Source: Brevundimonas sp. EYE_349 (GTDB lineage: Bacteria > Pseudomonadota > Alphaproteobacteria > Caulobacterales > Caulobacteraceae). Taken from it: DNA of 64,000 bases. The stretch spans positions 186,001 through 250,000 of the forward strand of contig NZ_JAHXPB010000002.1 of NCBI RefSeq assembly GCF_023147505.1, read 5' to 3'. This document shows positions 33,121 to 41,544 of this stretch, piece by piece. Within the stretch, counting starts at the first letter, position 1, and each line of letters begins with the position of its first letter. The translations under genes and the position numbers were made by a program. A model generated the notes under the pieces. That model saw only the letters and a list, made by a program, of their open reading frames with translations, ran no database searches and was not told the DNA's origin.

Positions 33121-34215
33121 ATGACCGACACCACCGCCCCGACCTCCGCTCCTGCTCCTCAACCCGTCCCGGCGCCCGCCGAGCCGAAGAAGCGCGTCCT
33201 GTGGTCGGTAGTGGCGGCCTGTATCGCTGTGCTGGCCATCGGCCTGGTGCTCTACGCCTGGCAGTTGCCGCCCTTCACAGGCCATATCCAGCGGACCGAC
33301 AACGCCTATGTGCGGGGTCAGGTGACGCTGATCAGCCCACAAGTCAGCGGCTATGTCACCCAGGTTCCGGTTCAGGACTTCCAGACGGTGCAGCAGGGCC
33401 AACTGCTGGCCCAGGTGGACGACCGCATCTATCGCCAGCGGCTGGAGCAGGCCGAGGCCAGTCTGCACGCCGCCGAGGCGGCTCTGTCCAACTCGACCCA
33501 GACCCAGGCGTCCGCGCGGGGGTCCGTGGCCCAGCAGCGCGCCTCCATCGCCGCCGCCGAGGCGACGCTGACGCGGGCCCAGGCCGACGCCAATCGCGCC
33601 CGCACCCTGAAGGCCGGCGGCTGGGTCGCCCAGGCCAATGTCGACATCGCCGAGGCCGCCCTGCGCAGCGCCCAGGCGCAGGTCGCCCAGGCCCGCGCCG
33701 CCGAAGGCATCGCCCAGACCGGCGTCACGTCCGCCGTGGTCGGCCGCGACAGCCTGGCCGCCGCCGTGGAAAACGCCCGCGCCGCCGTGCGCCTGGCCCA
33801 GATCGACCTGGCCAACACCCGCATCGTCGCGCCGCGCGGCGGTCGGCTGGGCGAGGTCGGGGTGCGTCAGGGCCAGTATGTCACGGCTGGCACCCAGCTG
33901 ATGGGTTTGGTGCCCGACGTGGTCTGGGTCACCGCCAATATGAAGGAGACGCAGATGCGCAATATCCGCGTCGGCCAGCCCGTCACCCTGACCGTCGACG
34001 CCCTGGGCGGCCAGACGCTGCGCGGCCGCGTCGAGCGCATCGCCCCCGCCGCCGGCTCGGAGTTCAGCGTCATCCGCCCGGACAACGCCACCGGCAACTT
34101 CACCAAGGTCGCCCAGCGCATCCCCGTCCGCATCCGTATCGATCCGGGGCAAGAGGCCGCGCAGCGCCTGGCGCCGGGGATGTCGGTGGTGGCCAAGGTG
34201 GATACGGCAGGCTGA
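33121..34215 (+). CDS. EmrA/HlyD-type periplasmic adaptor
   Basis: 364 residues. A Pro-rich cytoplasmic start and a single membrane segment (LWSVVAACIAVLAIGLVLYAW) lead to TDNAYVRGQVTLISPQVSGYVTQVPVQDFQTVQQGQLLAQVDD, the EmrA signature. A long coiled-coil hairpin of about 110 residues and the second lipoyl half with IVAPRGGRLGEVGVRQGQYV follow. It connects the EmrB-type permease to an outer-membrane channel. Its ATG at 33121 follows the permease stop by 23 bases. Confidence 0.92.
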   Translation: MTDTTAPTSAPAPQPVPAPAEPKKRVLWSVVAACIAVLAIGLVLYAWQLPPFTGHIQRTDNAYVRGQVTLISPQVSGYVTQVPVQDFQTVQQGQLLAQVDDRIYRQRLEQAEASLHAAEAALSNSTQTQASARGSVAQQRASIAAAEATLTRAQADANRARTLKAGGWVAQANVDIAEAALRSAQAQVAQARAAEGIAQTGVTSAVVGRDSLAAAVENARAAVRLAQIDLANTRIVAPRGGRLGEVGVRQGQYVTAGTQLMGLVPDVVWVTANMKETQMRNIRVGQPVTLTVDALGGQTLRGRVERIAPAAGSEFSVIRPDNATGNFTKVAQRIPVRIRIDPGQEAAQRLAPGMSVVAKVDTAG

Positions 34216-34280
34216 TCTCAGGACGCCAAGGAACAGGTTCGCCCGCGCTGCGCTCCCTCTCCAACAAGAAGGAGAAGATC

Positions 34281-34457
34281 ATGGACCGCGAACAGACCAA
34301 AGGGCGCGAAAAGAACGGCGCAGACCCTGCCGGAAAACCGGATGGGGCCACTTCCGACAAGGCGGTGAAGCGTGTTGGTCAGGCCGAGCAGAAGAGCGCC
34401 GGGCCGGACGGCCCGGACGCCTCGGTCATCGGCGACACCTTCAAGCGCAAGCCCTAG
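34281..34457 (+). CDS. Small hydrophilic protein of unknown function
   Basis: 58 residues from the ATG at 34281, with AAGGAGA 6 bases before it. The product is highly charged and without hydrophobic segments (MDREQTKGREKNGADPAG... ending IGDTFKRKP), so it is probably unstructured. It follows the efflux adaptor by 65 bases and may share its transcript. Its stop overlaps the convergent small gene by four bases. I recognise no family; a stress-related role would fit the composition but is not shown. Confidence 0.55.
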   Translation: MDREQTKGREKNGADPAGKPDGATSDKAVKRVGQAEQKSAGPDGPDASVIGDTFKRKP

Positions 34458-34660
34458 GCGGCGCGGCGCGCAGACAGCTGCGCCGCCAGGAGGTGGGCGT
34501 CATGCGCCCGCATCCGCTCGAAATTGCCCAGGCCCAGCGCCAGGGCGCGCATGACCTCGGTCTGGCGTGCGTGTTCCGGGCAGGCCGGCAGGGACGGCTC
34601 GGCCCGCGCCAGCTCGGCGTCCAGTTCGGCCATCATCCGGGCCAGGATTGCATCGTTCAT
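34454..34660 (-). CDS. Small helical protein of unknown function
   Basis: 68 residues from the ATG at 34660, with GGAGGA directly before it. The upstream in-frame ATG at 34675 is less likely because the ribosome site lies after it. The product begins MNDAILARMMAELDAELARAE, contains one or two cysteines near the middle (LPACPEHARQ), and ends in an Ala-rich helix. It looks helical and soluble. No family is recognised. It is convergent with the small hydrophilic gene. Confidence 0.5.
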   Translation of the reverse strand: MNDAILARMMAELDAELARAEPSLPACPEHARQTEVMRALALGLGNFERMRAHDAHLLAAQLSARRAA

Positions 34661-34760
34661 CTGATCCTCCATCACGCCGCCGACCGCCGCAGACGGTTAG
34701 AGCATGGCCGGAACAAATGAGGAACACCGAGTCGATCGTCAGCCTGTGGACGAACGAAAA

Positions 34761-34790
34761 AAGGGCCGGGCGATGCGTCGCCCGGCCCTT
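34761..34790 (-). terminator. Strong terminator of the AcrAB-NodT operon
   Basis: A 13-base perfect stem, AAGGGCCGGGCGA at 34761-34773 and TCGCCCGGCCCTT at 34778-34790, with a 4-base loop, followed on the minus strand by a run of T. It ends the leftward efflux operon 22 bases after its last stop codon. Confidence 0.93.
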
Positions 34791-34812
34791 CTGTTTCAGG
34801 ATCGCTGCAGGA

Positions 34813-36246
34813 TCAGCTGTCGGCCTGCCAGCCGCCGGCCAGGGCGCGGAACAGGGCGATCTGATAGGTGGTGACCAGGGCGTCGGACTGGGCCAGGGCC
34901 GCATCGGCCGCCGCCTGGGTGCGCTGGGCGTCCAGCACCAACAGGAAGCTGTCGGCGCCGGCGTTGAAGCGCAGGCGCGACAGGTCGGCGGCGCGGGCCG
35001 CCTGATCGCGCGCCTCGGTCAGGGCCGCGCGGCGGTCCAGCTCGTTGGCGTAGTTGCTCAGCGCCGTCTCCGTCTCCTGCAGGGCGGTCAGCACCGTCTG
35101 GTCGAATGTGGCCAGGGCCGCGTCCGACCGCGCGCCGGCCGCCTTGATCTGAGCCCGCGCGGCGAAGACATTGGGGAAGGACCAGCTGATCAGCGGGCCG
35201 AAGCTGAAGCGGAAGTTCTGGTCTTCGCCCAGATCGCCGGACTTCAGCGCGGTCGAGCCGTAGGAGCCGCCCAGGCTGATGCGAGGAAACAGGTTGGCGG
35301 TCGCCACATTCACGCGAGCGGCCGCGCCGGCCAGTTCCGCCTCGGCTTGGCGCACGTCGGGACGCCGGGCCAAAAGCGCGGCGCCGTCGCCGACCGGGAT
35401 CGGCTGGGACAGCTGCGGCGGACGCACGCAGGACGCCGCCGCCTGGCTGGCCTCGGCCGGGGTGCGGCCGATCAGGGTCGACAGGCGGAACAGCGCCTCG
35501 TTGCGGGCGGCGCGCAGGGTCGGCAGGGTCGCCGCCGTCTGGGCCACGGCCGCGCGGGCGCTGGCCACGTCCAGCCCTGTGCCGGCCCCGCCGTCCAGCA
35601 GGGTCTGGGTCAGGCTGGCGGTGTTGCGTTGCAGCTCCAGCGTCCGTTCGGCCACCGCGATCTGGGCGTTGGCCGAGCAGGCGTCGGCATAGGCGCGGGC
35701 GGTCTCGGCCGCGACCGTCACCTGAACCGTAGCCAGAGCGGCCTCGGCGGCGCGGGTGTCGGCGCGGGCTGTCCGGATGGTCGATTCCACCCGGCCGAAC
35801 AGATCGACCTCATAGGCCGCCTGGATGCCGACGTCGTAGGTGTCGACCTCGGGCGCCTTTTCGCCCGCCGGCAGGCCGGGGACGGTGGCGGCCGAGGCGC
35901 GGCTGCGCTGGGCCTGGGCGCTGGTCGTCGTGGTCGGGAAGCGGCCGACGCGCGCCTCTGACAGCGACGCCCGGACGGCGCGCAGATTGGCGAAGGCGGC
36001 CTCGAGCTGGTTGTTCTCGGCGAAGGCCTGCTGGATCAGGGCGTCCAGTTGCGGGTCGTCGTACAGCCGCCACCAGTCGTCGCGCGCCTGAGCAGTCGAG
36101 ACGGTAGGGCTGGTCGAACCGACGAAGGCGCCGGTTCCGGCGGTCGGCAGGTCCGCCGTCGGCGCCTTCGGCCCGACCGCGCAGGCGGCCAGCAGGGCGC
36201 TGGACGCTGCGGCGGTCAGGAGGCTGAGCGTAGTTCTGCGGGTCAT
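34813..36246 (-). CDS. Outer-membrane efflux lipoprotein, NodT family
   Basis: 477 residues. The N-terminus is a lipoprotein signal (LLTAAASSALLAACAVGPK, Cys at about 22). The body has two outer-membrane-efflux repeats with long helices: WWRLYDDPQLDALIQQAFAENNQLEAAFANLRA and later ARRPDVRQAEAELAGAAARVNVATANLFPRISLGGSYG, the NodT hallmark. It forms the trimeric exit channel of an RND pump. It is the third gene of the AcrA-AcrB-NodT operon, and its start overlaps the RND gene's stop by one base. It could also serve the Emr-type pump next to it. Confidence 0.94.
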   Translation of the reverse strand: MTRRTTLSLLTAAASSALLAACAVGPKAPTADLPTAGTGAFVGSTSPTVSTAQARDDWWRLYDDPQLDALIQQAFAENNQLEAAFANLRAVRASLSEARVGRFPTTTTSAQAQRSRASAATVPGLPAGEKAPEVDTYDVGIQAAYEVDLFGRVESTIRTARADTRAAEAALATVQVTVAAETARAYADACSANAQIAVAERTLELQRNTASLTQTLLDGGAGTGLDVASARAAVAQTAATLPTLRAARNEALFRLSTLIGRTPAEASQAAASCVRPPQLSQPIPVGDGAALLARRPDVRQAEAELAGAAARVNVATANLFPRISLGGSYGSTALKSGDLGEDQNFRFSFGPLISWSFPNVFAARAQIKAAGARSDAALATFDQTVLTALQETETALSNYANELDRRAALTEARDQAARAADLSRLRFNAGADSFLLVLDAQRTQAAADAALAQSDALVTTYQIALFRALAGGWQADS

Positions 36247-39200
36247 CAGATGTCCCCTCCCCGGCCGGTCACGGGCGCAGGCGCGTTCGGATCGGTCAGG
36301 TCGCTGGTTTCGTCGTAACCCTCGATCCGATCAGGGGTCGAGGTCGGCTTGGGTCCCGGCTTGTGACCCTGCGGCAGCTTGGACGACAGCCAGCGGCAGA
36401 CCACATAGAAGACCGGGGTGAAGATCAGGCCGAAGAAGGTCACGCCCAGCATCCCCGAGAAGACGGAGGTGCCCAGCGACTGACGCATCTCCGCGCCCGG
36501 ACCCGACGCCAGCATCAGCGGCACGACGCCGAGAATGAAGGCGAAGGAGGTCATCAGGATCGGACGCAGGCGGGTCTTGGCGGCGGCGACCGCCGCGTCG
36601 AACCGGTTCATGCCCTGCTCTTCCTCGGCCTGTTTGGCGAACTCCACGATCAGGATGGCGTTCTTGGCCGCCAGGGCGATCAGCACCACCAGCCCGATCT
36701 GGACCAGGATGTTGTTGTCCAGGCCCCGCAGGTTCACCCCCACGATGGCGGCGAGCAGACACATGGGCACGATCAGGATGACCGCCAGCGGAAGCGTGAA
36801 CGCCTCATACTGCGCCGCCAGCACCAGGAAGACGAACACCACCGCCATCAGGAAGATGACCGTCGCGCCGGAACCGGCCGCCTTCTGCTGATAGGCCAGG
36901 CCCGTCCATTCGTAGGAGAAGCCCTGCGGCAGGGTCTGGGCGGCCATACGCTCCATGACCTGCAGCGCCTCGCCCGACGACACGCCCGCCGCGGCGTTGC
37001 CCTGAAGCTCGGCCGCCGGGAACAGGTTGTAGCGGACGATCCGCGACGGGCCCGAATCGTTCGTCAGATTGGCCACCGAACCGATCGGCACCATGGCCCC
37101 CGACGCCGACTTGGTCTTCAGATTGGCGATGTCGGCGATGTCGTCGCGCGCCTGCGGCTCCGCCTGCGCCGTCACCCGGAAGGTGCGGCCCAGCATGTTG
37201 AAGTCGTTGACGTAGGACGAGCCGAGATAGACCCCCAGGGTGTCGAACACGGCGCTGGGCTGGACCCCCATCATCAGCGACTTGTCGCGGTCGACGTCGG
37301 CGGTGATGCGCGGCGAGGCGGTGTTGTAGGTCGAGAAGACCTGGTTCACCTCGGTCGGCGCCTGGGCGGCCGCGCCCATCATGGCGAAGGTCGCGCCTTC
37401 CAGCGGACGATAGCCGGCGCCTTCGCGATCCTGGATCATCATCGAGAAGCCGTTGCCGGTGCCCAGACCCTGAACCGCCGGAGGGGCGATGACGAAGATC
37501 TGCGCGTCCTCGATCTGACCCGTGGCCTGGGTGATGGCCCCGGCCAGGGCCGTCGCGGCCTCCTGCTTCGAGCGCTCCTCGAACGGGTTCAGGCGCACGA
37601 AGATGGTGGCGGCGTTGGAGCCGAACGAGAAGCTGGAGCCGTCCAGGCCGGCGAAGGCGATGGCGCCGTTCACGCCGTCGGTCTTGCGGATGATGTCGGT
37701 GGCGCGCGTCATCACGGCCTCCGTCCGATCAAGCGAGGCGCCGGCGGGCAGTTGGATCACGCCGATCAGGAAGCCCTGATCCTGTTCGGGGATGAAGCCA
37801 GAAGGGGTGTCGATCAGGCGCCAGGCGGTCAGGCCCAGCAGGCCGGCATAAACGATCAGCACCAGGCCGACCGTACGCACCAGACGCGCGGTCAGACGAC
37901 CGTAGCGATCCGACAGCCAGTCGAAGCCCTCGTTGAACTTCCGCCCGGCCCAGCCGCCGTAATAGACGACCGCGCCCAGGACGCCCGGCTTGCGGGCGTG
38001 TTCGTGGTCCTTCTTGTGCGGCTTGAGCAGCAGGGCGGCCATGGCCGGCGACAGCGTCAGCGACACGAACAGGGAGATGACCGAGGCCGAGGCGATCACC
38101 ACCGCGAACTGGCGGTAGAAGATGCCGGGGATGCCGGGCACGAACATGGTCGGGATGAAGACCGAGATCAGCACCAGACCGATGGCGATCAGGGCGCCGG
38201 ACACCTCCTGCATCGAGCGATAGGCGGCCTCCTTTGGACTGAGACCCTCGCTGATGGCCCGCTCCACGTTCTCGACCACGACGATGGCGTCATCGACGAC
38301 GATGCCGACCGCGAGGACCAGGGCGAACAGGGACAGGGAGTTGATCGAATAACCCAGCGCCAACTGCACCGCGAAGGTGCCGACCAGGGCCACGGGAATG
38401 GCGATGATCGGGATGATGGCCGCACGCCAGGTCTGCAGGAAGACCATGATGACGATGACGACCAGGATGACGGCCTCGACCAGCGTATGCTGAACCGACT
38501 CCACCGAGGCGGCGACGAATTCGGTCGGGTTGTAGGGCACCGAGATGTTCATGCCGGCCGGCAGATCGGCCTTCAGGGCCTCGACCTCGGCCAGGACGCG
38601 GTCAGCGGTGCCGAGCGCATTGGCGCCGGGCTGCTGCACGATGGCGATGCCGACGCCGCGCTGGCCGTCGAAGAAGCCGCGAATGCCGTAATCCTGGGCG
38701 CCCAGTTCGATCCGCGCCACGTCGCGCAGATAGGTGACGCGCCCCTGAGCGTCCGTCTTCAGGATCACCTTGGAGAACTCTTCGGGATCGCTGAGGCGGC
38801 CCTGAACCTGGACCGGCAGCTGGAACGCGGCGGCGCTGTTGGCGAAGGGCGGCTGGCCGATGGAGCCGGCGGCCGCCTGGACGTTCTGGGCGCGCAGGGC
38901 CGAGACGATCTCGGGACCCGTCAGACCGCGCTCGGCCGCCTTGGCCGGGTCGATCCAGACGCGCATCGAATAGTTGCCGCCGCCGAACACCTGGACCGCG
39001 CCCACGCCCTCGATCCGCAGCAGGCGGTCGCGCAGGGTCGAGTTGGCGTAGTTGCCGACATAGTCGTTATCCAGCGTGCCGTCGGGCGACGTCAGGCCAA
39101 GGATCATCAGGAAGCCGCTTTCGGCCTTGTTGACGACCACGCCGGTCTGACGGACCGCCTCGGGCAGGCGGGGTTCAGCCAGGGCGACCCGGTTCTGGAC

Positions 39201-39524
39201 CAGCACCTGAGCCGCGTCGAGGTCGGTTCCAGGCTGGAAGGTCACGGTGATCGCCACCGCCCCGTCCGAGGTGGACGAAGAGGTGATGTAGAGCATTTTC
39301 TCGACGCCGTTCACCTCCTGCTCGATGGGCGCGGCGACGGTCTCGGCCAGGGTCTCGGCCGAGGCGCCGGGATAGGCGGCGTTGATGGTGATCGTCGGGG
39401 GCGCGATCTCGGGATACTGCGACAGCGGCAGCAGCGGATAGGCCGCGATGCCGATGATGGAGATCACCACCGCGATCACGGCCGCGAAGATCGGCCGATC
39501 AATGAAGAAACGGAAGATGTTCAT
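36246..39524 (-). CDS. RND multidrug efflux permease (HAE1/AcrB type)
   Basis: 1092 residues, the usual length plus a Pro-rich C-terminal tail. It starts MNIFRFFIDRPIFAAVIAVV and holds about twelve membrane segments and two large periplasmic domains. The proton-relay Asp pair is in VGIVVDDAIVVVENVE (membrane segment 4). SLFVSLTLSPAMAALLLKPH and NAILIVEFAKQAEEEQGM are also typical. It belongs to the HAE1 group that expels hydrophobic drugs, solvents and dyes. It is the middle gene of its operon and uses the AcrA-like adaptor upstream and the NodT channel downstream. Confidence 0.96.
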   Translation of the reverse strand: MNIFRFFIDRPIFAAVIAVVISIIGIAAYPLLPLSQYPEIAPPTITINAAYPGASAETLAETVAAPIEQEVNGVEKMLYITSSSTSDGAVAITVTFQPGTDLDAAQVLVQNRVALAEPRLPEAVRQTGVVVNKAESGFLMILGLTSPDGTLDNDYVGNYANSTLRDRLLRIEGVGAVQVFGGGNYSMRVWIDPAKAAERGLTGPEIVSALRAQNVQAAAGSIGQPPFANSAAAFQLPVQVQGRLSDPEEFSKVILKTDAQGRVTYLRDVARIELGAQDYGIRGFFDGQRGVGIAIVQQPGANALGTADRVLAEVEALKADLPAGMNISVPYNPTEFVAASVESVQHTLVEAVILVVIVIMVFLQTWRAAIIPIIAIPVALVGTFAVQLALGYSINSLSLFALVLAVGIVVDDAIVVVENVERAISEGLSPKEAAYRSMQEVSGALIAIGLVLISVFIPTMFVPGIPGIFYRQFAVVIASASVISLFVSLTLSPAMAALLLKPHKKDHEHARKPGVLGAVVYYGGWAGRKFNEGFDWLSDRYGRLTARLVRTVGLVLIVYAGLLGLTAWRLIDTPSGFIPEQDQGFLIGVIQLPAGASLDRTEAVMTRATDIIRKTDGVNGAIAFAGLDGSSFSFGSNAATIFVRLNPFEERSKQEAATALAGAITQATGQIEDAQIFVIAPPAVQGLGTGNGFSMMIQDREGAGYRPLEGATFAMMGAAAQAPTEVNQVFSTYNTASPRITADVDRDKSLMMGVQPSAVFDTLGVYLGSSYVNDFNMLGRTFRVTAQAEPQARDDIADIANLKTKSASGAMVPIGSVANLTNDSGPSRIVRYNLFPAAELQGNAAAGVSSGEALQVMERMAAQTLPQGFSYEWTGLAYQQKAAGSGATVIFLMAVVFVFLVLAAQYEAFTLPLAVILIVPMCLLAAIVGVNLRGLDNNILVQIGLVVLIALAAKNAILIVEFAKQAEEEQGMNRFDAAVAAAKTRLRPILMTSFAFILGVVPLMLASGPGAEMRQSLGTSVFSGMLGVTFFGLIFTPVFYVVCRWLSSKLPQGHKPGPKPTSTPDRIEGYDETSDLTDPNAPAPVTGRGGDI

Positions 39525-39527
39525 GGC

Positions 39528-40730
39528 TTAGCCAGCGGGAATGGAGTTGGCGAACGAGGCGCTGGACGCTGGCGCCGCCTGGGTGACCGGCGCCTGGGAG
39601 GCGTCGGCGGCGACGGGTTCGATCTTGCCGTTCTTGGGGGTGACCTTGGACCCCGGCTGGGCGGCGCGTTGCAGGCCGGCGATGATGACGCGGTCGGTCG
39701 GGGCCAGGCCCGAACGGACGACGCGCAGACCCTGGACGATCGGGCCCAGTTGGACCGCCTTGTTCGTCACGGTGCCGTCGGCGTTGACCACGGCGACGGT
39801 GCGGCGGGTCTGATCCGTGCCGATGGCCGAATCCGGCACCAGCAGGGCGTTATAGGCCCCAGCGCCGGCGACCTGGGCGCTGCCGAACATGCCGGGGCGC
39901 AGGAAGCCGTCGGCGTTGGGCAGGATGGCGCGCAGGCGGATCACGCCCGAAGCGGTGTCCACGGCGTTGTCCGAGAAGTCCAGACGGCCGGTGTGCTTGT
40001 AGGTGCTCTCGTCCTGCAGGCGCACGTTGACCGTCGCGCCCTGGTTGGCGCCGCCCTCACGCAGGTACTTCAGCAGCACCGCTTCCGAACCGTCGAAGAC
40101 GAAGTGGATCGGCCCGCCCGAGATGATGGTGGTCAGGACGTCGCCCGCCGACGATCCGCCGGCGATGACATTGCCCGGATCGACGCGACGGTCCGACACC
40201 CGGCCCGAGGTCGGCGCCGTGACGCGGGTGTAGTCCAGGTTCAGGCGCGCATTGCGGACCGCGGCGTTGGCGGCCGCCAGATTGGCCTGGGCCGCATCGA
40301 CGGCGGCCTTGTTGGAATCATACTCGGCCTTGGACACCGCTTGGGACGCCAGCAGCGTCTCGCTCCGGGCCAGGTTGGCGCGGGCCAGGGTCAGCTGCGA
40401 CTGCATCTGAGCGACCTGGGCCTGGGCCTGGGCCAGGGCGGCCTGCGCGGGGCGGGGGTCCAGGGTGAACAGCAACTGGCCGCGCTGGACCATCTGACCG
40501 TCGCGGAAGTGGACGGCCTGGATATAGCCGCCGACGCGGGCGCGGACGTCCACCGTCTCCACCGCCTCGAACCGGCCGGTGAACTCGTCCCAGTCGCGCA
40601 CCTGCTGCTGCAGGGGCGTCGCGACCGTCACCGGAGGCGCGCCTTGCGCCGGCGCTTCCGCCTTAGGCGAACAACCATAAAGCGCACCCGTCACCATGAC
40701 GGATACCGCCGCAATCTTCAGCCCGCGCAT
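39528..40730 (-). CDS. RND adaptor lipoprotein (AcrA/MexE type)
   Basis: 400 residues from the ATG at 40730 (MRGLKIAAVSVMVTGALYGCSP), which has AGGGAGA upstream. A lipoprotein signal places the lipidated Cys at about 20. Then follow the first lipoyl half (DVRARVGGYIQAVHFRDGQMVQRGQLLFTLD), a coiled-coil hairpin near 90-165, YTRVTAPTSGRVSDRRVDPGNVI and a beta-barrel. It is the first gene of the operon. Longer reading frames to 40802 are disfavoured because the signal peptide would be interior. A TetR gene is divergent, and two operator-like palindromes lie between. Confidence 0.95.
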   Translation of the reverse strand: MRGLKIAAVSVMVTGALYGCSPKAEAPAQGAPPVTVATPLQQQVRDWDEFTGRFEAVETVDVRARVGGYIQAVHFRDGQMVQRGQLLFTLDPRPAQAALAQAQAQVAQMQSQLTLARANLARSETLLASQAVSKAEYDSNKAAVDAAQANLAAANAAVRNARLNLDYTRVTAPTSGRVSDRRVDPGNVIAGGSSAGDVLTTIISGGPIHFVFDGSEAVLLKYLREGGANQGATVNVRLQDESTYKHTGRLDFSDNAVDTASGVIRLRAILPNADGFLRPGMFGSAQVAGAGAYNALLVPDSAIGTDQTRRTVAVVNADGTVTNKAVQLGPIVQGLRVVRSGLAPTDRVIIAGLQRAAQPGSKVTPKNGKIEPVAADASQAPVTQAAPASSASFANSIPAG

Positions 40731-40795
40731 CTGCGCAATCTCCCTGTCGGAGGTAAATTCCTGTCGAGCGGACAGAGGCCAATGGGGAGTCGGCC

Positions 40796-40855
40796 TTGTC
40801 AACGCATGGTGACTTGATGGTCGGAGCCGTGGCGCTTGTCAACACGCGTTGACAA
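40796..40855. promoter_or_regulatory. Twin TetR-type operators between the RND operon and its regulator
   Basis: Two 20-base sites share the same half-sites. The right site is a perfect palindrome, TTGTCAAC-ACGC-GTTGACAA at 40836-40855. The left site is a weaker version, TTGTCAAC-GCAT-GGTGACTT at 40796-40815. Their centres are exactly 40 bases apart, about four DNA turns, so two dimers could sit on the same face. Both lie in the short space between the divergent genes and should control each. Confidence 0.85.
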
Positions 40856-40861
40856 AGCCAT

Positions 40862-41470
40862 ATGGGAGCTACGGTTATTGTTCTGTGGAGTGTCACACCC
40901 TTGTTATGTCCCGGCCCACGCCCGAGAAACGCCGCCGCCACGCGCACGGCCATTCTCGATGCAGCGCGCGAAAGGTTCGCGGCCGAGAGCTATGACGACG
41001 TCGGCATGCGTGACATCGCCCGCGACGTCGGGGTCGACGCCGCCCTGATCAGCCGATATTTCGGCTCCAAGGACGATCTGTTTCTGGCCGCGCTGGACAG
41101 CTGCGGCGACGGCAGCAGCCTGATGTCGGGCGACAAGTCCGAGTTCGGCGCGCGCGCGGCCAACGAGATCGTGTTCGAGCCCAAGACCGCCGAAAAGCTC
41201 AAGGGCATGTCGATCATGCTGCGCTCCATCGGCTCGAACAAGGCGGCGGAGATGGTGCAGACGACCTGCACCGCGCGCTTCTTCGGCCCCCTGGAGGAGT
41301 GGCTGAGCGGACCGAACGCCACGGTGCGCGCGCGGCTGCTGGCCGGCTTCATCATGGGCATGTCCGTCAGTCGCGAGCTGGGCGGGGGCAGTTTCAACAT
41401 CGAACCGGCCCAGTGCGAAGAGATGCGCGACCGGCTGGCCCCCATTCTTCAGGCGTTGATCGACGGCTGA
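40862..41470 (+). CDS. TetR-family regulator of the RND efflux operon
   Basis: About 202 residues if read from the ATG at 40862, which is only seven bases from the operator and has no ribosome site. A later start, TTG at 40901, would remove 13 atypical residues and give the usual short lead into RNAAATRTAILDAARERFAAESYDDVGMRDIARDVGVDAALISRYFGSKDDLFLAALD, the DNA-binding domain. The remainder is a helical sensor region. It is divergent from the AcrA gene and probably represses both directions through the two palindromes. Confidence 0.9.
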   Translation: MGATVIVLWSVTPLLCPGPRPRNAAATRTAILDAARERFAAESYDDVGMRDIARDVGVDAALISRYFGSKDDLFLAALDSCGDGSSLMSGDKSEFGARAANEIVFEPKTAEKLKGMSIMLRSIGSNKAAEMVQTTCTARFFGPLEEWLSGPNATVRARLLAGFIMGMSVSRELGGGSFNIEPAQCEEMRDRLAPILQALIDG

Positions 41471-41490
41471 TCGTCGCGGCGGAATGACAG

Positions 41491-41521
41491 AAGGGCGCGG
41501 AGGTCTCCCTTCCGCGCCCTT
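41491..41521. terminator. Two-way terminator between the TetR and the FucP-like gene
   Basis: An 11-base perfect stem, AAGGGCGCGGA at 41491-41501 and TCCGCGCCCTT at 41511-41521, lies between convergent genes and is followed by TTGTCTTGT. It can stop transcription from both sides. Confidence 0.8.
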
Positions 41522-41544
41522 TGTCTTGTCCGGCGTCTCGCTCC

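Noticed and set aside
36363..40817. A very long open frame of about 1,480 codons on the plus strand opposite the efflux operon
   Set aside because: It is antisense to three clearly homologous genes (AcrA, AcrB, NodT side). Its composition is a run of Arg, Gly, Asp and His typical of a high-GC shadow frame, with no family motif.
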